Source of the DNA: Schistosoma haematobium
Lineage: Eukaryota > Platyhelminthes > Trematoda > Strigeidida > Schistosomatidae
Length of the DNA stretch: 64,000 nt
Assembly: GCF_000699445.3 (NCBI RefSeq)
Contig: NC_067199.1
Span: 31,976,902 to 32,040,901 of the forward strand
Direction: 5' to 3'
The notes under the pieces are model-generated. The model was not told the DNA's origin. It did not search any database and worked only from the letters and a program-made list of their open reading frames with translations. Position numbers and translations under genes: made by a program. Positions 46,871 through 59,585 of the stretch are shown here, in pieces (position 1 is the stretch's first letter; each line of letters starts with the position of its first letter).

Positions 46871-49324
46871 GTTTATATGAGTTTCCTTTTTACTTTAAAG
46901 CATCAACATCAGTAGTCTTTTTTAATTCAAAATTATGACTTACTCTTTATCATTTAATATAACTGACAAATTCTTTCAATATTTTTTAAAAAATTCTGAA
47001 ACATTTTCGATTACAATGATGATGAGATGCTTTTGGGAAAAAAATGAATTCATCTCATTCTGTTTTTGTAATTGTATTTATGGTTTTTTTCTCTACTCCT
47101 GATATCAGTTACAACTAAGAATGAGAATTGATTTTCTTACTCATGACTGATTTTCTTCAAAATTGTATTCTTAACTGTACAAGTCAACTGTAAATATCAA
47201 TAAACAGAAATCTAATTATGACAGTTTTGGTTATTCACAAACAAATGATAAGGTAGGTTATTGTGTCAATTAGTTTAACCCAATGTTTTCTGAACATTTT
47301 CAGTCGATAAAAATTTTAAAATTAAAATTTCTATATAAAGTCATGGAAAGAAAGATATGTTTCTACTAGTGTATCAATACAAGAAACCATGTTTGTTGTT
47401 CTTTACATCTAGTATTCCTCCAAGCTCGTTATAAAAGGTAGTTTATTCTACATCAGGTCTTTGTGGAAAAATCTCTAATCCTCTATTTCAAACTATACAG
47501 ACATTTTTTTATATTTACAATGTGGCTACTACAAATTAGAGTACATCTTATTATATTGTGTTGTGTACTCTTACAATTTCGAAACATTATCGTATTTGCT
47601 GATCAAATACAATAGTAACTATCAAGAATCGGTTGAATGGCTCATAAAATTACATTACTATTCAACCAAATTCTTTGGTAGAAATTAAAGAATCAGTAAA
47701 TAGATAAACAGTGTGAACATAAGTATAATTTATTTACTGTACAATAACACTTTGATATCTAATATCATCGTGTAATTTCACATACATTAAGTGTGTCAGA
47801 ACTGTACAAAAAAGGGTAATTTTTGTTAGGAACTTCATAGTAATCATCTAAGGCCGCATACATAAGAACATGAAACTAATTCAATGCAACTTTCCAGATG
47901 AACAGTGCAAACGAAGTGAAGATTGGAGCTGGAAATAAAGTCCGCATTGAAAATTATGCATTTAGATGCAGCATACACTTATTACGTGAATGCTACATGT
48001 TGTATGAACATTGAAAATTGAGAGGTAAATGAGCTACAGATACACAGACATATATGTAATTCATAAATCGAATTCAATTGTACATTTAAACTACAAATAA
48101 CAGCATAACTACAAATAACAGCATGATTAAAAACATACAATCAACAGTTGACTATTTGTTAATTTATTCAAACTGGGTGACGACGTGACCTGATATTTGA
48201 AGTAAGTTACAATCCATAACATTTTTATTAGAAGATATCATGTTTATTCTTAGAACGATTATGATGCGGATCAAATCTGAAGTTCTATGGTTCTACCACG
48301 TCCTAACAATTCAAAACGGTTTATGTACTCCAGATCGTTTTGTTCTTGCTAGTTTACTATATACGTAAGCAACAACATTTCCCACCTGTTACTAAACCAA
48401 CACCATGAACTAAATATTAATGATGCACTAACTGTTCATACAATATGCAATATATCTAATGAGTCATGATAAGTAATATATGTATGTGTTCAACACACTA
48501 CTTATTACCGTTATTTAACTCACTGGTAATTTCCATTGACTGATATTATTTTTCTCGAGAATGAAACAATTTCTATATTATAAAACAGTTTGCATTTGGG
48601 AATGAAATCACAATCCAATTTCAATGAAGAAAGACAAAAGTATGAAAATTATAATCTTAAAAATGTATACGAAGTATTTCTGTAGTTTTACACCGCATGA
48701 TTTATGAGAAGAAATGATGTATGAAGAAACTATGAGTTGTGATGAAGGAAATTACAATGAAGTTTATTCTGTAAAAATTTATACTTCACGACTCCTGTTT
48801 TATTACAAAACACAATAAACTAAGATATGAATACTTTCAATCGGTTAATATGAATAGAATGAAATCAAATTGGTGTTTTGTTACTAGCGTTAACAAAATA
48901 CAACAAATTAGTTTCTCGTATTATCCTTTATTTATTTTGGGGTTGTAGCTGTTTGTTTCAACTTAAAATTAACTTTCATACTGAACTAGTATATATCAAC
49001 AGATCACTATAAAACGGAAAAGTATTAAAACAAAATTTCGCCGCAGTAGACAATACTTAAGTAATAACCAAATACAATGTAAATGTTATTCAACGGAAAC
49101 TTTGAAGCTTCTCTTCGAACATAAAAAAAAATTTATGAACTCAACTTTAAATAAACAATGTACACTTACTATTTGAGATTGTATCATTCAATATGTCTTG
49201 TATACAGATCAATTTCACAACATCTTTATATGATTGATTAACTGGTCTAGAACGAAATAAATCAATCTGGTCATACTCGGACTTAAATAAACCTAATTAT
49301 ACAAATTACTTTCCAAAAACCGTT
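46871..49324. other. AT-rich spacer inside the inverted-repeat loop
   Basis: No gene or recognised repeat over ~2.4 kb, apart from a tandem pair of ACTACAAATAACAGCAT units near 48088-48122. Confidence 0.45.
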
Positions 49325-49340
49325 AAACAAAACACATTAC

Positions 49341-50064
49341 TTACTTACGCCTGTTACTCCTAATGGAGCATAGGCCGCCGACCACTATTCTCCAACCCAC
49401 TCTGTCCTGGGCCTTCTTTTCTAATTCCATCCAATTCTTGTTCATTTTTCTCATGTCTATTTCCATTTCCCGGGGCAATGTGTTATTTGGTCTTCCTCTT
49501 TTTCTTTGGCCTTGAGGATTCCATATGAGGGCTTGTCTTGTGACACAGTTGGGTGCTTTCCTCAATGTGTGTCTTATCCACTTCCACCGCTTCTTCCTGA
49601 TTTCTCCCTCCGCTGGGATCTGGTTTGTTCTCTCCCACAGTAGGCTGTTACAGATAGTGTCTGGCCAATGAATCCGAAGTATTTTGCGTAGACAACCGTT
49701 GATAAACTCCTGTATCTTCTGGATGATAGCTTTCGTAGTCCTCCAGGTTTCCGCCTCATATAGTAGAACTGTCTTGACATTTGTATTGAAAATCCTGACC
49801 TTGATGTTGGTTGACAGTTGTTTTGAGTTCCACATGTTCTTCAGTTGTAAATATGCTGCTTTTGCTTTACCGATCCGTGCTTTCATATCTGCATCGGACC
49901 CACCATGTTCATCAATGATCCTGCCCAAATATATAAAGGTTTTTACATCTTCCAAATCTTCTCCGTCAATTGTGACTGGATTGGTGCATGCTGTGTTGTA
50001 TCGGATAATCTTGCTTTTCCCTTTGTGTATATTAAGACCTACTGCTGCTGAGGATGCTGAAACA
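49341..50064 (-). mobile_element. Recent 5'-truncated RTE-like retrotransposon with 16-bp target duplication
   Basis: The 16-bp string AAACAAAACACATTAC lies directly on both sides, at 49325-49340 and 50065-50080. Between them, on the minus strand, one open frame runs from the 5' break ([18 protein letters not shown]) to a stop at 49341-49343 that coincides with the element's 3' end (CGTAAGTAA). The translation contains [62 protein letters not shown] and [14 protein letters not shown]. This is the post-catalytic C-terminal region common to RTE-type RTs; the endonuclease and RT catalytic core were lost by 5' truncation. The open frame and exact duplication indicate a young insertion. The three other fragments (8.8, 35.0, 46.6 kb) are older relatives. 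Clade (RTE, SR2-like) is inferred. Confidence 0.88.
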
Positions 50065-50499
50065 AAACAAAACACATTACATCTCATAAAAATGATACAT
50101 TTGTTAACTACGTCATTGTAAAAGTAAATTATTTCGGATATAAGTAGTCTATTTTTCACACACAAAACAACAAACAATTCATAAAGCATGTGATATATCT
50201 TATTGAATTCAATTTTACATGTTTAAAATGTAATGACGAAAACTAGACTATTTTTTTCTCAGGAAAACATTTTTACCAAAACATGATGTCTCATTTTGAA
50301 GTACGAGTAGGTTGTATAACGACATTTTATCACAGTTTATAATGTACAGTTATTAGTAAAACTATGTAGTGTACGTAAGTAGTTAACATTTCTAAGAAAC
50401 AATATTCTTTTAAATTATATTTTACTTAATGCATTTGTAAAAGAATATTAAGTTCAATATTCATTTGTATATGTCTAACTTAACTTACTAGTTAGAGAT

Positions 50500-50612
50500 T
50501 TTTTATTGAGTTTTCTACGAGATAGGGTCGCTAACCTCAAGCTTAACCCTCCTACTTTATCCGGGTTCGAGACCGGCAGTAGCCCCAGAGGGACTCCAGG
50601 AGAAGTATCTAA
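50500..50612 (-). repeat. Dispersed repeat (inverted partner at 17338-17470)
   Basis: TTTATTGAGTTTTCTACGAG, ACCCTCCTACTTTATCCGGG, TTCGAGACCGGCAGTAGCCC and AGAGGGACTCCAGGAG match the reverse complement of 17338-17470. The GGTTCGAGACC string resembles a B box. Confidence 0.65.
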
Positions 50613-52557
50613 CTTAACTTATTTCAATGTTAGGTAGGTGGATATTTATTTGACTTGATTAATCGCAAACATTATTTTGATGCACCAAAATATGTTAATT
50701 AAATGATGAATTAACTTCATGTATTGTTAACAAAAAGTGTATTGGAATTTACCAAGTGTAAATCTCATTAACCTGGTTGATTTTATTTTTAAATAGTAAA
50801 CTGTAGTGTCGGTTACTATGTTAAGCCGACATAACTTATTCTAGTTTCTGAACAGATTAATCTAATCATTCTTTTCAAGCCACATTTTGACCTTGTCAAT
50901 TATTCGCTTATCAACATTGACTATTTTTATGTAAGCGTATTTGTGTTCATTTATTATCTTACTCATCACATACCTGTAACTTATTTTTACTTGACTATAA
51001 ATACTGATTAACGCTTAACTAAACTGAGTTGGCTCACACGCCTACACTGGTCGTCATTTCGCTTCGCTCTCTTCTCTTCAATTCGTTCCTCTGATTGTCT
51101 GTCTAGATCAATGAGTGTACAAAATATACGTATTCAAACATCCATTCTTATATTTGACTTATTTAATCCCGCTATCCATTAACGCGAGTTAAACCGATAA
51201 TTTTATACGAGGATTGATGATATGTAAATTTCAATAACAATCAGAAACGATCTAACTGGAGCCAGATTAAGGGTCACTAAAAAAAAACAAATAACACATT
51301 TTTCTATGAATCCTTATAAACTAAACTCATGTGATTGCGTTAAATATTTCTCGTTGTTACGTTTGCTACAATATATGTATTTCTTTAACGTTAGTTTGTT
51401 ATGAAAGTCAAGTTAAAGTTGCAACAAACAGCCACAAGCCCCAAAATAAATAAAAGACAATACGAGAAACTGAATAGCTGTGTTTTGTTAACGTTAATAA
51501 TGAAACTCATTATTTTGATTTCATTCTGTTCATAATGACCGATTGAATGTATTCATACATTAGTTTATTGGGTTTTCTAATAAGATTACCAAAATAGTAT
51601 ATTCTATCGGAAATATCATAGAGTTAAAACGTTACGGATACGTGTTTTGAAAACGGACAATTCCTTTTCAATTATATAGTTGACTTTAGTTTGTCAGGTA
51701 CTATCCAGTAATTATAAGTTACTAATACGAAAAAAAAGTTTCTACCAATAAAGTATAATTTTGTTATTTGACAGTACAAAGACACGCTCAACACTTGATT
51801 CTAAATGAGAAATAAACTGCATCATTCATGGAGCGATTATCAAAATGAGTTGCTGCATGAAATATGTTATCGATGTAGAACAAGCATCAATAGTCGTAGT
51901 ATATTCATTCAGCATTAAGATTAATTATATCATTCTTAACGAATTAAACTTTCATTTAAACAATATATTTATCATATATTTATTGATATTTAAATAAATT
52001 GTAAATTAGCAAAATTGCTGGTAAATGTAAATAGTACCTAATGAAAAATAGCATATTTCACAGTAAGGTTTAACATTTATGTATCATAGTTGGGTAAGTA
52101 ACTTATTATGATATACTGGGTCAAGGTTATTGTGATGGGATATGAACACAAATGAATATGCAGTAGATTCCAATAGTAAAAATACCTGTTATTATCGGTA
52201 TAATTATACTAATATGAGAAACAGTAATGAAAAATAGTGTTTTTTAAAAACAATGTTTACTGCAGAAGAATGATGAAATGCTAATTAAATAGTAATAGCA
52301 GTGATCATAGCATTGTTATTAGCAACTAAATTTTAAACAGTAATATAACCACCTGAGATTCGGTTGATGATTTGATCAACAAACATTTTGATCTCAGTCT
52401 AACAGTGTATTTGTCCTACAAAACAGAGTAACTTCGATTTCAAAATAATCTACATAACCATATTGATGATATATATTATCCTTTTCAAATTTCAAACAGG
52501 AATTCAACAAATATATCATTTAACTTTAAACTAATACATTACCATTAAAGTAAAGTA
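50613..52557. other. AT-rich spacer, nothing recognised
   Basis: No gene or recognised repeat. Confidence 0.45.
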
Positions 52558-52845
52558 AATCCAACGTTTCGCCCGGCAATATATATATATATATATATAT
52601 ATATACTTTGAATTCTTTAGCTGAGATTTTACAAATAAATTCTTCCTTTTTAATGTCTCAAATTAACTCGGAGCCCAAATACTGTGAAACTATTTAATAC
52701 AGTATCAGGTGTAAAAACTATGTTTGAAATAATTTCAGTGATTGCAATTCTAACGTTTCTTCTAGCATTTTCCTTAATAATTCTGATTTTGAGTATTACC
52801 CTGAAGAAGACCAAACAAATTTCCTTGACGAAACGCCGGGATTAT
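52558..52845. repeat. Foldback-like repeat with AACGTTTCG ends and TA run
   Basis: CCAACGTTTCGCCCGGCAA at the left is roughly inverted to CCTTGACGAAACGCCGGGA at the right. A TA microsatellite (52579-52615) lies just inside the left end. ACCCTGAAGAAGACC near 52800 resembles the wording of the repeats at 26.9 and 63.1 kb. Possibly a palindromic MITE. Confidence 0.5.
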
Positions 52846-53082
52846 TTTAAATTTCAATCAATGAAATTATTCCAAATATAATTTTCACATTTATTTAAAT
52901 AAAGCCGGAACAATCATTGATGCTGAATCATATGAATTCATTATACTTCGTGGTTTCTCATCAAATGTTTACAACCAAATATGTATTAGAATTTTACATT
53001 GAGGTAAGAAATAGTATGGAACAACTGAAATAGGTGAATGTAATAACTTGGAATGACAAAGGTTATCAATGATAACAATATA

Positions 53083-53130
<48 letters not shown>

Positions 53131-53679
53131 TATATAAAATTATCATACAATTTATATTATCTGTCTCTGAACCCCACTCAACTATTACATCACCCATTAT
53201 TAAATTTTCCTTGATTCCAACACCAAATAACCTCTGACCTGTTCTTGCATATATATATATATATATATATTATCCTTAATCATATCTTATTCAATCTTGA
53301 TTAGCTCAAGGATAAACATATGCAAGGATTTATTGCAAATTACAAACTAATTTGATAAGCAAAACAAAACAAAAATAAAAAAATAGAAACTAATTTCTTT
53401 TAAAATTAGTCAATAACAATAGTTATTCACTAATTATTTTATTCCATACAGTGATATAGCTCAGTTACTAATATAAATATTTTGGGGGGAATATTTTCTT
53501 TTAGATCAATTTTTACCTCTTTTTCCTTATCGCTTAATTGATTTTGTATTTAGAATAACTTGTATCTTGATTCATTTACTTTTTTTCTTCCAAAAAAGAA
53601 AAAAAAACGAATTATTCGAGAGGATAAGAAAACGAAAGAAAGTCAATTTAATTACATTTCATTTTTCTAGAAAAAAAAT
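52846..53679. other. AT-rich spacer with two TA microsatellites
   Basis: TA-rich runs lie at about 53078-53137 (with a CA interruption) and 53250-53271. No gene was recognised. Confidence 0.6.
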
Positions 53680-53815
53680 GGCGTTTGAAGCAAATGGTAC
53701 TGTGTCCGAGTCTCAGAGTGAACATCGACTCTGAGATGTAGACACATCCAACTGACGAGTCCCAAATAGGACGAAACGCGCGTCCTGGATTCCATTGCTG
53801 GCTACTTTCCAATTT
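53680..53815 (+). mobile_element. Sm-alpha-type SINE, 5'-truncated, hammerhead intact
   Basis: Begins inside the tRNA-like head (GGCGTTTGAAGCAAATGG) right after an A8 run. It has a B-box region (CTGTGTCCGAGTCTCAG), link GAACATCGACTCTGAG, a complete hammerhead (53746-53790) and the start of the tail (CCATTGCTGGCTACTTTCC). The A box is missing, so pol III could not start from this copy in the usual way. Confidence 0.75.
53746..53790 (+). ncRNA. Hammerhead ribozyme of Sm-alpha type, intact core
   Basis: ATCCAA (53746-53751) pairs with CTGGAT (53785-53790) with one mismatch at the core side. CTGACGA, stem II GTCC/GGAC with loop CAAATAG-like AAATA spacing, GAAA (53773-53776) and a very short CGCG stem III follow. 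The predicted cleavage is after GTC at 53784. This matches the architecture known for the schistosome Sm-alpha hammerhead. It is the only Sm-alpha-type copy in the window with both core motifs and stem II complete. Confidence 0.78.
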
Positions 53816-54349
53816 TGCTTACAAAAAAAATATTTGTTCCATTTTTTCAAAAAATCAGTTTTATCCGATTGGAAATTGTTTTGTTGCTTCTATTGCCAAT
53901 TTTCCTCTCCAGAGTTGTTCTCTTGATTGTTTCCTTTAATAATAATATGACTATGAACAAAACTAATAAATATATAACAGACAACCAATGGAAAATAGAA
54001 TAAGAATTGAAAAACAAATAGATACTGTTTTATTTCTTGGAAAATTGAATTAATCCTGTTTAAACATTTAATATAATTTTGAATGAGTTTCAATATGAAT
54101 TCAACATTGTTTTAATTAGTTATGTAAGAATCAGTTTAATATTGAATTTAGAAATTTGACAGAGGAAACTTGTGGTTATACACAAAACATGGGAATACAT
54201 GAATAACATTTTAGTTTTCTTACCAAAACATTCAATGATTGACATTATTCATTCATTGATTTATTAGAGGAATCATTCAAAACGAGAACTAATTAAATAT
54301 AATTGTTGGTTTATTTATTTTGGAAATTGTTGAATGTTGGTTACGTTTT

Positions 54350-54671
54350 GTTGTGTGCTACTAATGTCGATGGATATAAGTAGTATGTATCAGTAATCGA
54401 AAGTGAAATGCCTTGAGGCAGAAGGTTAAGAAGACCAAAAAAGAAAGAAAGAAAGAGAATGAGAACAATGAATGACTGATGTGGAAACGAAAGAACAATG
54501 AGGTCTAAGGCGATTGACTGATATTTGCAAAAGGAATAATCAAGTTAAATTCAATTGATTGACATTTTGTAGATGAGGTATTTACTGTATGGTTCGCAGA
54601 TTTTAATAAAACGTTTTACAACTGTGTTTAAATACATTTGATTATCCTCACTTGTGTTCTCGTTCAATACA
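54350..54671. mobile_element. Candidate solo LTR, short family, copy 3 (inverted)
   Basis: The reverse complement starts TGTATTGAACGAGAACACAA and ends GTAGCACACAACA, matching 3954-4256 and 41477-41745. A GAAA-rich run (AAAGAAAGAAAGAAAGAG) lies inside. No clear target duplication was found, so the edges are approximate. Confidence 0.5.
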
Positions 54672-54919
54672 TCGTAAATATTTGTTATTCATAGAAAGAA
54701 AGTACTCAACCTTATTGCATGTAATAATTTTATTTGATATTATTTAGGCTTTGGTAAATGAATGAATATCGATTAAAACCTTTTTTGATTAGAAATTATA
54801 AAAGATTATACTGATGGGAAAAAATATAGAGTATACTTCGTTTGAAAGGAAACCAATGTTGTTACGGAAACGATGGAATGATTTGAATGAGTTTTATTTT
54901 TTGTTTGTCGGGTAATGTT

Positions 54920-55050
54920 AAATATGGTGGAGATTTGTACTTTAACTCGATGATGTTAGTGACGTCTCATTTTCTGATCTAGATGACTTACTCATGAAGC
55001 TTTCATTGTTATTTTGAACAGCAAGTTCAGCACTTCTCTTAGAAGCAAAT
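54920..55050. repeat. Fragment of the dispersed repeat at 29.2 kb
   Basis: ATGGTGGAGATTTGTACTTT, then CGATGATG, CATTTTCTGATCTAGATGAC and GAAGCTTTCATTGTTATTTT resemble the opening of the 29244-29815 unit and extend it. Confidence 0.45.
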
Positions 55051-55117
55051 TATCCCAATTTTACAGATTACTTGCACCATATATGTAAATGCATAAATTA
55101 TATAATCCGAAAAGCTG

Positions 55118-56881
55118 ATGGACTGTGAAAACATATTACCCATCACAGATAAGAAATTTTATTAGGTAATGAGCTTTATATGAAACGGACATATACATTT
55201 TTGTTAGCATATTATATAGGATAGAAGTGTTTATCTACACTCGACAATTTCCATTCTCTACCATTATTACACTTCAAAACCAAAATACGTTTAATTACAA
55301 CGAATGAATTCAAATTGCCTTTACATATTACAGCGTATAAATAAGCTTTTTGACTAACACATAAATCAGATAGTTTATATGTGTAGTGGAAAATACAAGA
55401 ATTCCAAATTTCCTACCAGCTTTGCTCTGAACTCAGAAGATGTAAATTGAGAAGTGGCAAAGTGTTACGTAAATTGTCTATACCGAATTAACCGATCATC
55501 ATCATCAAGTTGAAATCTGAGATGCATATATATGTATGAATGATCGTGAACTGGATATCACCGCGAAGAGAGATGACATCAGTATCAACTGAAACAGAAG
55601 TTGGACATGCAAAACATTTGAAAGAGACGAACTGAATGTGGAGGTGGAAAGTTAGAGATGACTCTCGATTCAATGGAATAGAGAATAAACGGATGTGTGG
55701 TGACGTAAATTATTTTGTGCATTATTACTCAATATCTTCAATTACAGACGATTATTATTACATGATGATCGGTTAGGTGTTGAACACCTTCTAAAACCAT
55801 TCATATCAACAATATCTATCTTTATATCTGAAGCTAATCCCTGATGTAATCTCATCCAAGATTTTAACTGTGATTATCTCTTTGGTGGATAACACTAATC
55901 ACTGAGGTATATGATAGCATGTTATTGGCGATGCACATCGTGACCATCTTCATTTGTGAAAAACGTAAAACATCATCGGTCGGCTTCCTTTTATAACAAG
56001 AACTATAAGATGCATGAATTATTATGGTACTGATTCCGTCACTCACAAGTGAATCTCTGCAGATACCTATTGTTATCAATAATCTGATTCCTACTTACGT
56101 TATCTCACATTTAATACAAATGAATATGAATACATTGCAATACTCTTTATTATTTCTGACTAATGAATAATCATTTCATAAATCTGTGCAATGCGTTCTG
56201 TGATGAGAACTGGATTCAATAAATGATCTGTTGATATTATCTAGACAAATGTATAGAAGTATGTAGATGAAGTAGACCGTACTTCATTTTATGCAAATAT
56301 TTTAATATAAATGAGATTTTAGCAATCTTCTTAAGATCACATATCTGAGGTTTCTGAATATCTGATAGTGTTACCTGTAAATGGTATAAATGGATTGTTC
56401 CATGTTTTTGTAAAAGTAGTTCGTTTGTGTGATTCGTACATCATGATATTTCAAATACGTTCCAACTACTCATCGAAACACCATAGTAATAATAATAATA
56501 ATAACCTTATTACTCGTGATATCGAATACTCAGCACATGAAACATTCAGATATCACATCGTTTGTATGCATACACATTGAATAAAAAATCAACAGATCAA
56601 GTGAATAGTTTCAAATCGGTTTCTATGAACTCTTAACTATTTCAAAATACTCGGTTATTTTGATCAGTTGATTCACAGATTTTGCCTGTATATTTACTGA
56701 TTTAGCATTTGCAAGTGATGTCAAGTTTCATCTCACATATTTTGATCAGTAATGTGTTTGTGAATGGACGTACGCGATTTTGATTAATATTTAAATCGGA
56801 TGTAGTTCATGTCCATAAATCAGAGTTCAGTCTACACGACATTAATGTTTCAACAATGAATTGTTGATTTGTTTGTTTTCA
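55118..56881 (-). repeat. Right arm of the 1.76-kb inverted repeat
   Basis: Reverse-complement copy of 44724-46488 (1764 against 1765 bases) with about three differences seen. It lies 8.6 kb from the left arm. The flanking sequences share nothing across the edges, so the duplicated block is well defined. It may be a recent inverted segmental duplication, a transposed unit without recognisable termini, or an assembly effect. Confidence 0.9.
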
Positions 56882-57589
56882 ATAAGATATTCTGATTGTA
56901 CATACTGAATAAATACCGGTACATTTAACATAATTAACAAATACATCAAATCCATAATTATGGAGGATACGTTTTATTTCATTATTCTTGTTATTTTCCT
57001 GGTTACCGGTGAGGTACATTTTCACTGTAGTAAATCAATATTTATCTGAGCACTGTGTTCATCAGATAATAATGAATTTCGTATTGTAATAGAACATGTT
57101 ATTAATAAATATCTATGTCAAATATTCTTCTGCTTAGTTTAGAATCAAATGTGTGTTACATATTAAGGAAGAATTATTTTTCCTATAACTGTTATTTGTT
57201 GTTAAATTATATAATTAAAGATGCAAATTTCCAGTAAAATACTTTAAGGCAGTGCATTATACATATCGTCATCGCAGATAATTGATTGGTCAAAGGGAGA
57301 AGAAATACTGTGAGCACATTTTTCAAGTTCATTAAATGCATATTCTTTAGGATACATAGAAGAATAGTAATTAATGCATAGATTCACTGTGCAAAATAAC
57401 TTTTTTTCTATCCCAAATTCATTATTATTACTTATTTACTGAAACTTATTTGTTACATCAGACATTTAAGTTTTTTCGGAAAATGTTTTGTATAAACCTA
57501 ATAACATGCTATAACACGCTATTTATCTTCTTGTTAGAAATAATGATAACATTCTCGACTATAAAAGATATGTATGACTACAGTATAGT
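56882..57589. other. AT-rich spacer, nothing recognised
   Basis: Nothing was identified. Confidence 0.4.
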
Positions 57590-57757
57590 TGTATGATACT
57601 CCTCAGAAGTGCGCATCCACGATCCCGCATGTAGAAGAATTCTATACTAGTACCAAACCTCCGTCCAGTGATTCCAGGTTTTCAATGGTGGTCTAGCATA
57701 AGTCGACTCATGAATTCAACTATTAACAGTTATTACAATCTCCACAAATTCTTATTG
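57590..57757. mobile_element. Foldback remnant of the hammerhead element
   Basis: A minus-strand start (ACTCCTCAGAAGTGCGCATC, ACGATCCCGC) switches to a plus-strand 3' half (CCGTCCAGTGATTCCAGG) and right arm (GACTCATGAATTCAAC), ending ACAATCTCCACAAATTC. The GAAA core is lost (CCAAACC). Confidence 0.6.
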
Positions 57758-58725
57758 TATTGATAGTTACATGAGTTTATTCCACTGTGGATAATAACAA
57801 TGAATGAAAATGGCAAACAGATTTTTAGGAAACTTCAAGAATTTTAGTTTGGATTTAAAAGGTAGTAAATAACAATGATTTCAAACGAATTGTCAAATCA
57901 ATCGATTTGATGTCCTTCTTTTAAGAACTACTTAACTAATCACTTATATTAGTTATTCAATTTCACTGTAGAACAAACGTAACTAATTTAAGATTTCCAG
58001 CCAATATTTTCTCCCTTGATAATGTATTCACTAAATACCGTATAATAAATTGCAAATTTGCCTTTAGTTTTAGTGAATGTAAATAATTGGTTAACTTTGG
58101 GTTGTTTTGTATAGATCAGTATTACTTTGTAATCGATATCTGTTTTAAATCAATGGTTGTTGATAGAAAACATACAATAACAATAATATAGTTATCTTTT
58201 GATTTGTTTGACATTTTTATTATTCTTGTTATCATGTACAGAATTTCCATTGAATATTACTTAATCTTCTGTAGGTTAGAGATACTAGAAATCTGATATG
58301 AGTTTCTTCATTTTTAAAACTACTATAGTGTCAGAATAGTTTGTTTAATTTCCGTTTTTTGGGGTAGATTGTTGATATCATTCCAGTTCATTAGACATGA
58401 AATAAAGATCTAGTTAGTTCATACAAGGTTTTGAACATTTAGGAAATTTAAATGGGCTATGTTATCTGATTGTATTTTCTCCGTTCAGACCAGGTTTTTA
58501 TACTGTAATTCACTTTTAAAAATATCAATCTGACTATACTTCATCATTGATCAATATTATATCAGCTAATTTAATGAAAATGTATCTCGTTTGAAAAATA
58601 TTTATTTGCAATATCAGAGAAAAACATGTTGTATTGTAGAAACTGGATCATAATCACCTATATTCATGTGAGTGTTTAACTAAATAACCAAATTTTCCTC
58701 AGAAAACATTTGAAGTATTTGTGTA
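57758..58725. other. AT-rich spacer, nothing recognised
   Basis: Nothing was identified. Confidence 0.4.
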
Positions 58726-58818
58726 TCAGTATTTGAACGGGTTTCGTGGAGGTTGTAGTAATTTCAACAGTTGTGATCATGAGTCGATTGAAGCTAGATT
58801 ACCATGGAAAACCTAGAA

Positions 58819-58864
58819 GCACTGGACGGCCATTTCATCCTATTGTGGGACTCCTCAGCAGTGC
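58819..58864 (-). ncRNA. Hammerhead ribozyme, intact core
   Basis: Minus strand: stem I GCACTG/CAGTGC with six pairs, CTGAGGA, stem II GTCC/GGAT (last pair G-U), loop CACAATA, GAAA, cleavage triplet GTC. Likely competent. Confidence 0.75.
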
Positions 58865-59122
58865 GAGTCCACGATCCCACTCAAGAGATTCTATCTCAAG
58901 ACCTATTGGTCTCTTGCGCGAACGCTTAATCACTAGATCACTGAATCGGCATCCAGCGGTGTTAATGTCTAACTTCGACTAGTATACGAAATTGAGCGAC
59001 ACATCCACCCTCGTCATCAGTGAGTCATTATCTCACTACTGACCCGGTTGAACTCTACTGGTCAATTCTTCCTACTAGAACTCCAGGATATATCTCTTGA
59101 AGCCAGTCACTAGTGAGCATAT

Positions 59123-59483
59123 TGTTGTAACGGGTAGATTGCAAGTTTTGATAAGCAGCGTTTATATCGATCGATTCGGTGACACGGTTAACACGTAGCG
59201 AACGACCTAGTGCCCTGATTGGCCCTGCTTCACTGTCTGTCCTAGCCAGCTGAGTCAAGAACACAAGTCACAGCCTCTGAGTTATGAATCATTGTATTTC
59301 AAACATACTCTATTTATATACCAAACAAACAAACCACATCGTACCATAAAATAGAAAACAACATTTACACAATATTTAACAAGTGAAACAAACATCGACC
59401 AATGGGAAATGTACATTTAAGGTCCAAGGCCACCGTAGACTTAACACGATAATTATTGGTATATTATTCCGACTATCCTAACA
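59123..59483. mobile_element. Solo LTR nested in a hammerhead element
   Basis: 361 bp, starting TGTTGTAACGGG and ending ATCCTAACA, with an exact 5-bp duplication CATAT at 59118-59122 and 59484-59488. Its middle (TTTCAAACATACTCTATTTA, ACCATAAAATAGAAAACAAC) is homologous to the two longer LTRs at 1207 and 3402, but it lacks their distal part. It is a related subfamily. No internal retrotransposon sequence remains. Confidence 0.8.
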
Positions 59484-59539
59484 CATATGTTGATTAGTAT
59501 CAGAAGGGTTCGTACCTCGCGAGGCAAGGTCGTGGATGC

Positions 59540-59585
59540 GCTCCGCTGAGGAGTCCCACAAGAGGACGAAATGGCCATCTAGTAC
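59540..59585 (+). ncRNA. Hammerhead, core motifs present, stem I weak
   Basis: CTGAGGA, stem II GTCC/GGAC with loop CACAAGA, GAAA and cleavage triplet ATC are present. Stem I (GCTCCG/TAGTAC) barely pairs. Doubtful activity. Confidence 0.4.

Noticed and set aside
49684..50121. 145-codon open frame on the plus strand
   Set aside because: It lies antisense to the retrotransposon frame, runs past the element's edge and has no domain.
52579..53271. TA tracts as a CRISPR array or satellite
   Set aside because: Simple dinucleotide runs without a unique spacer and repeat structure.
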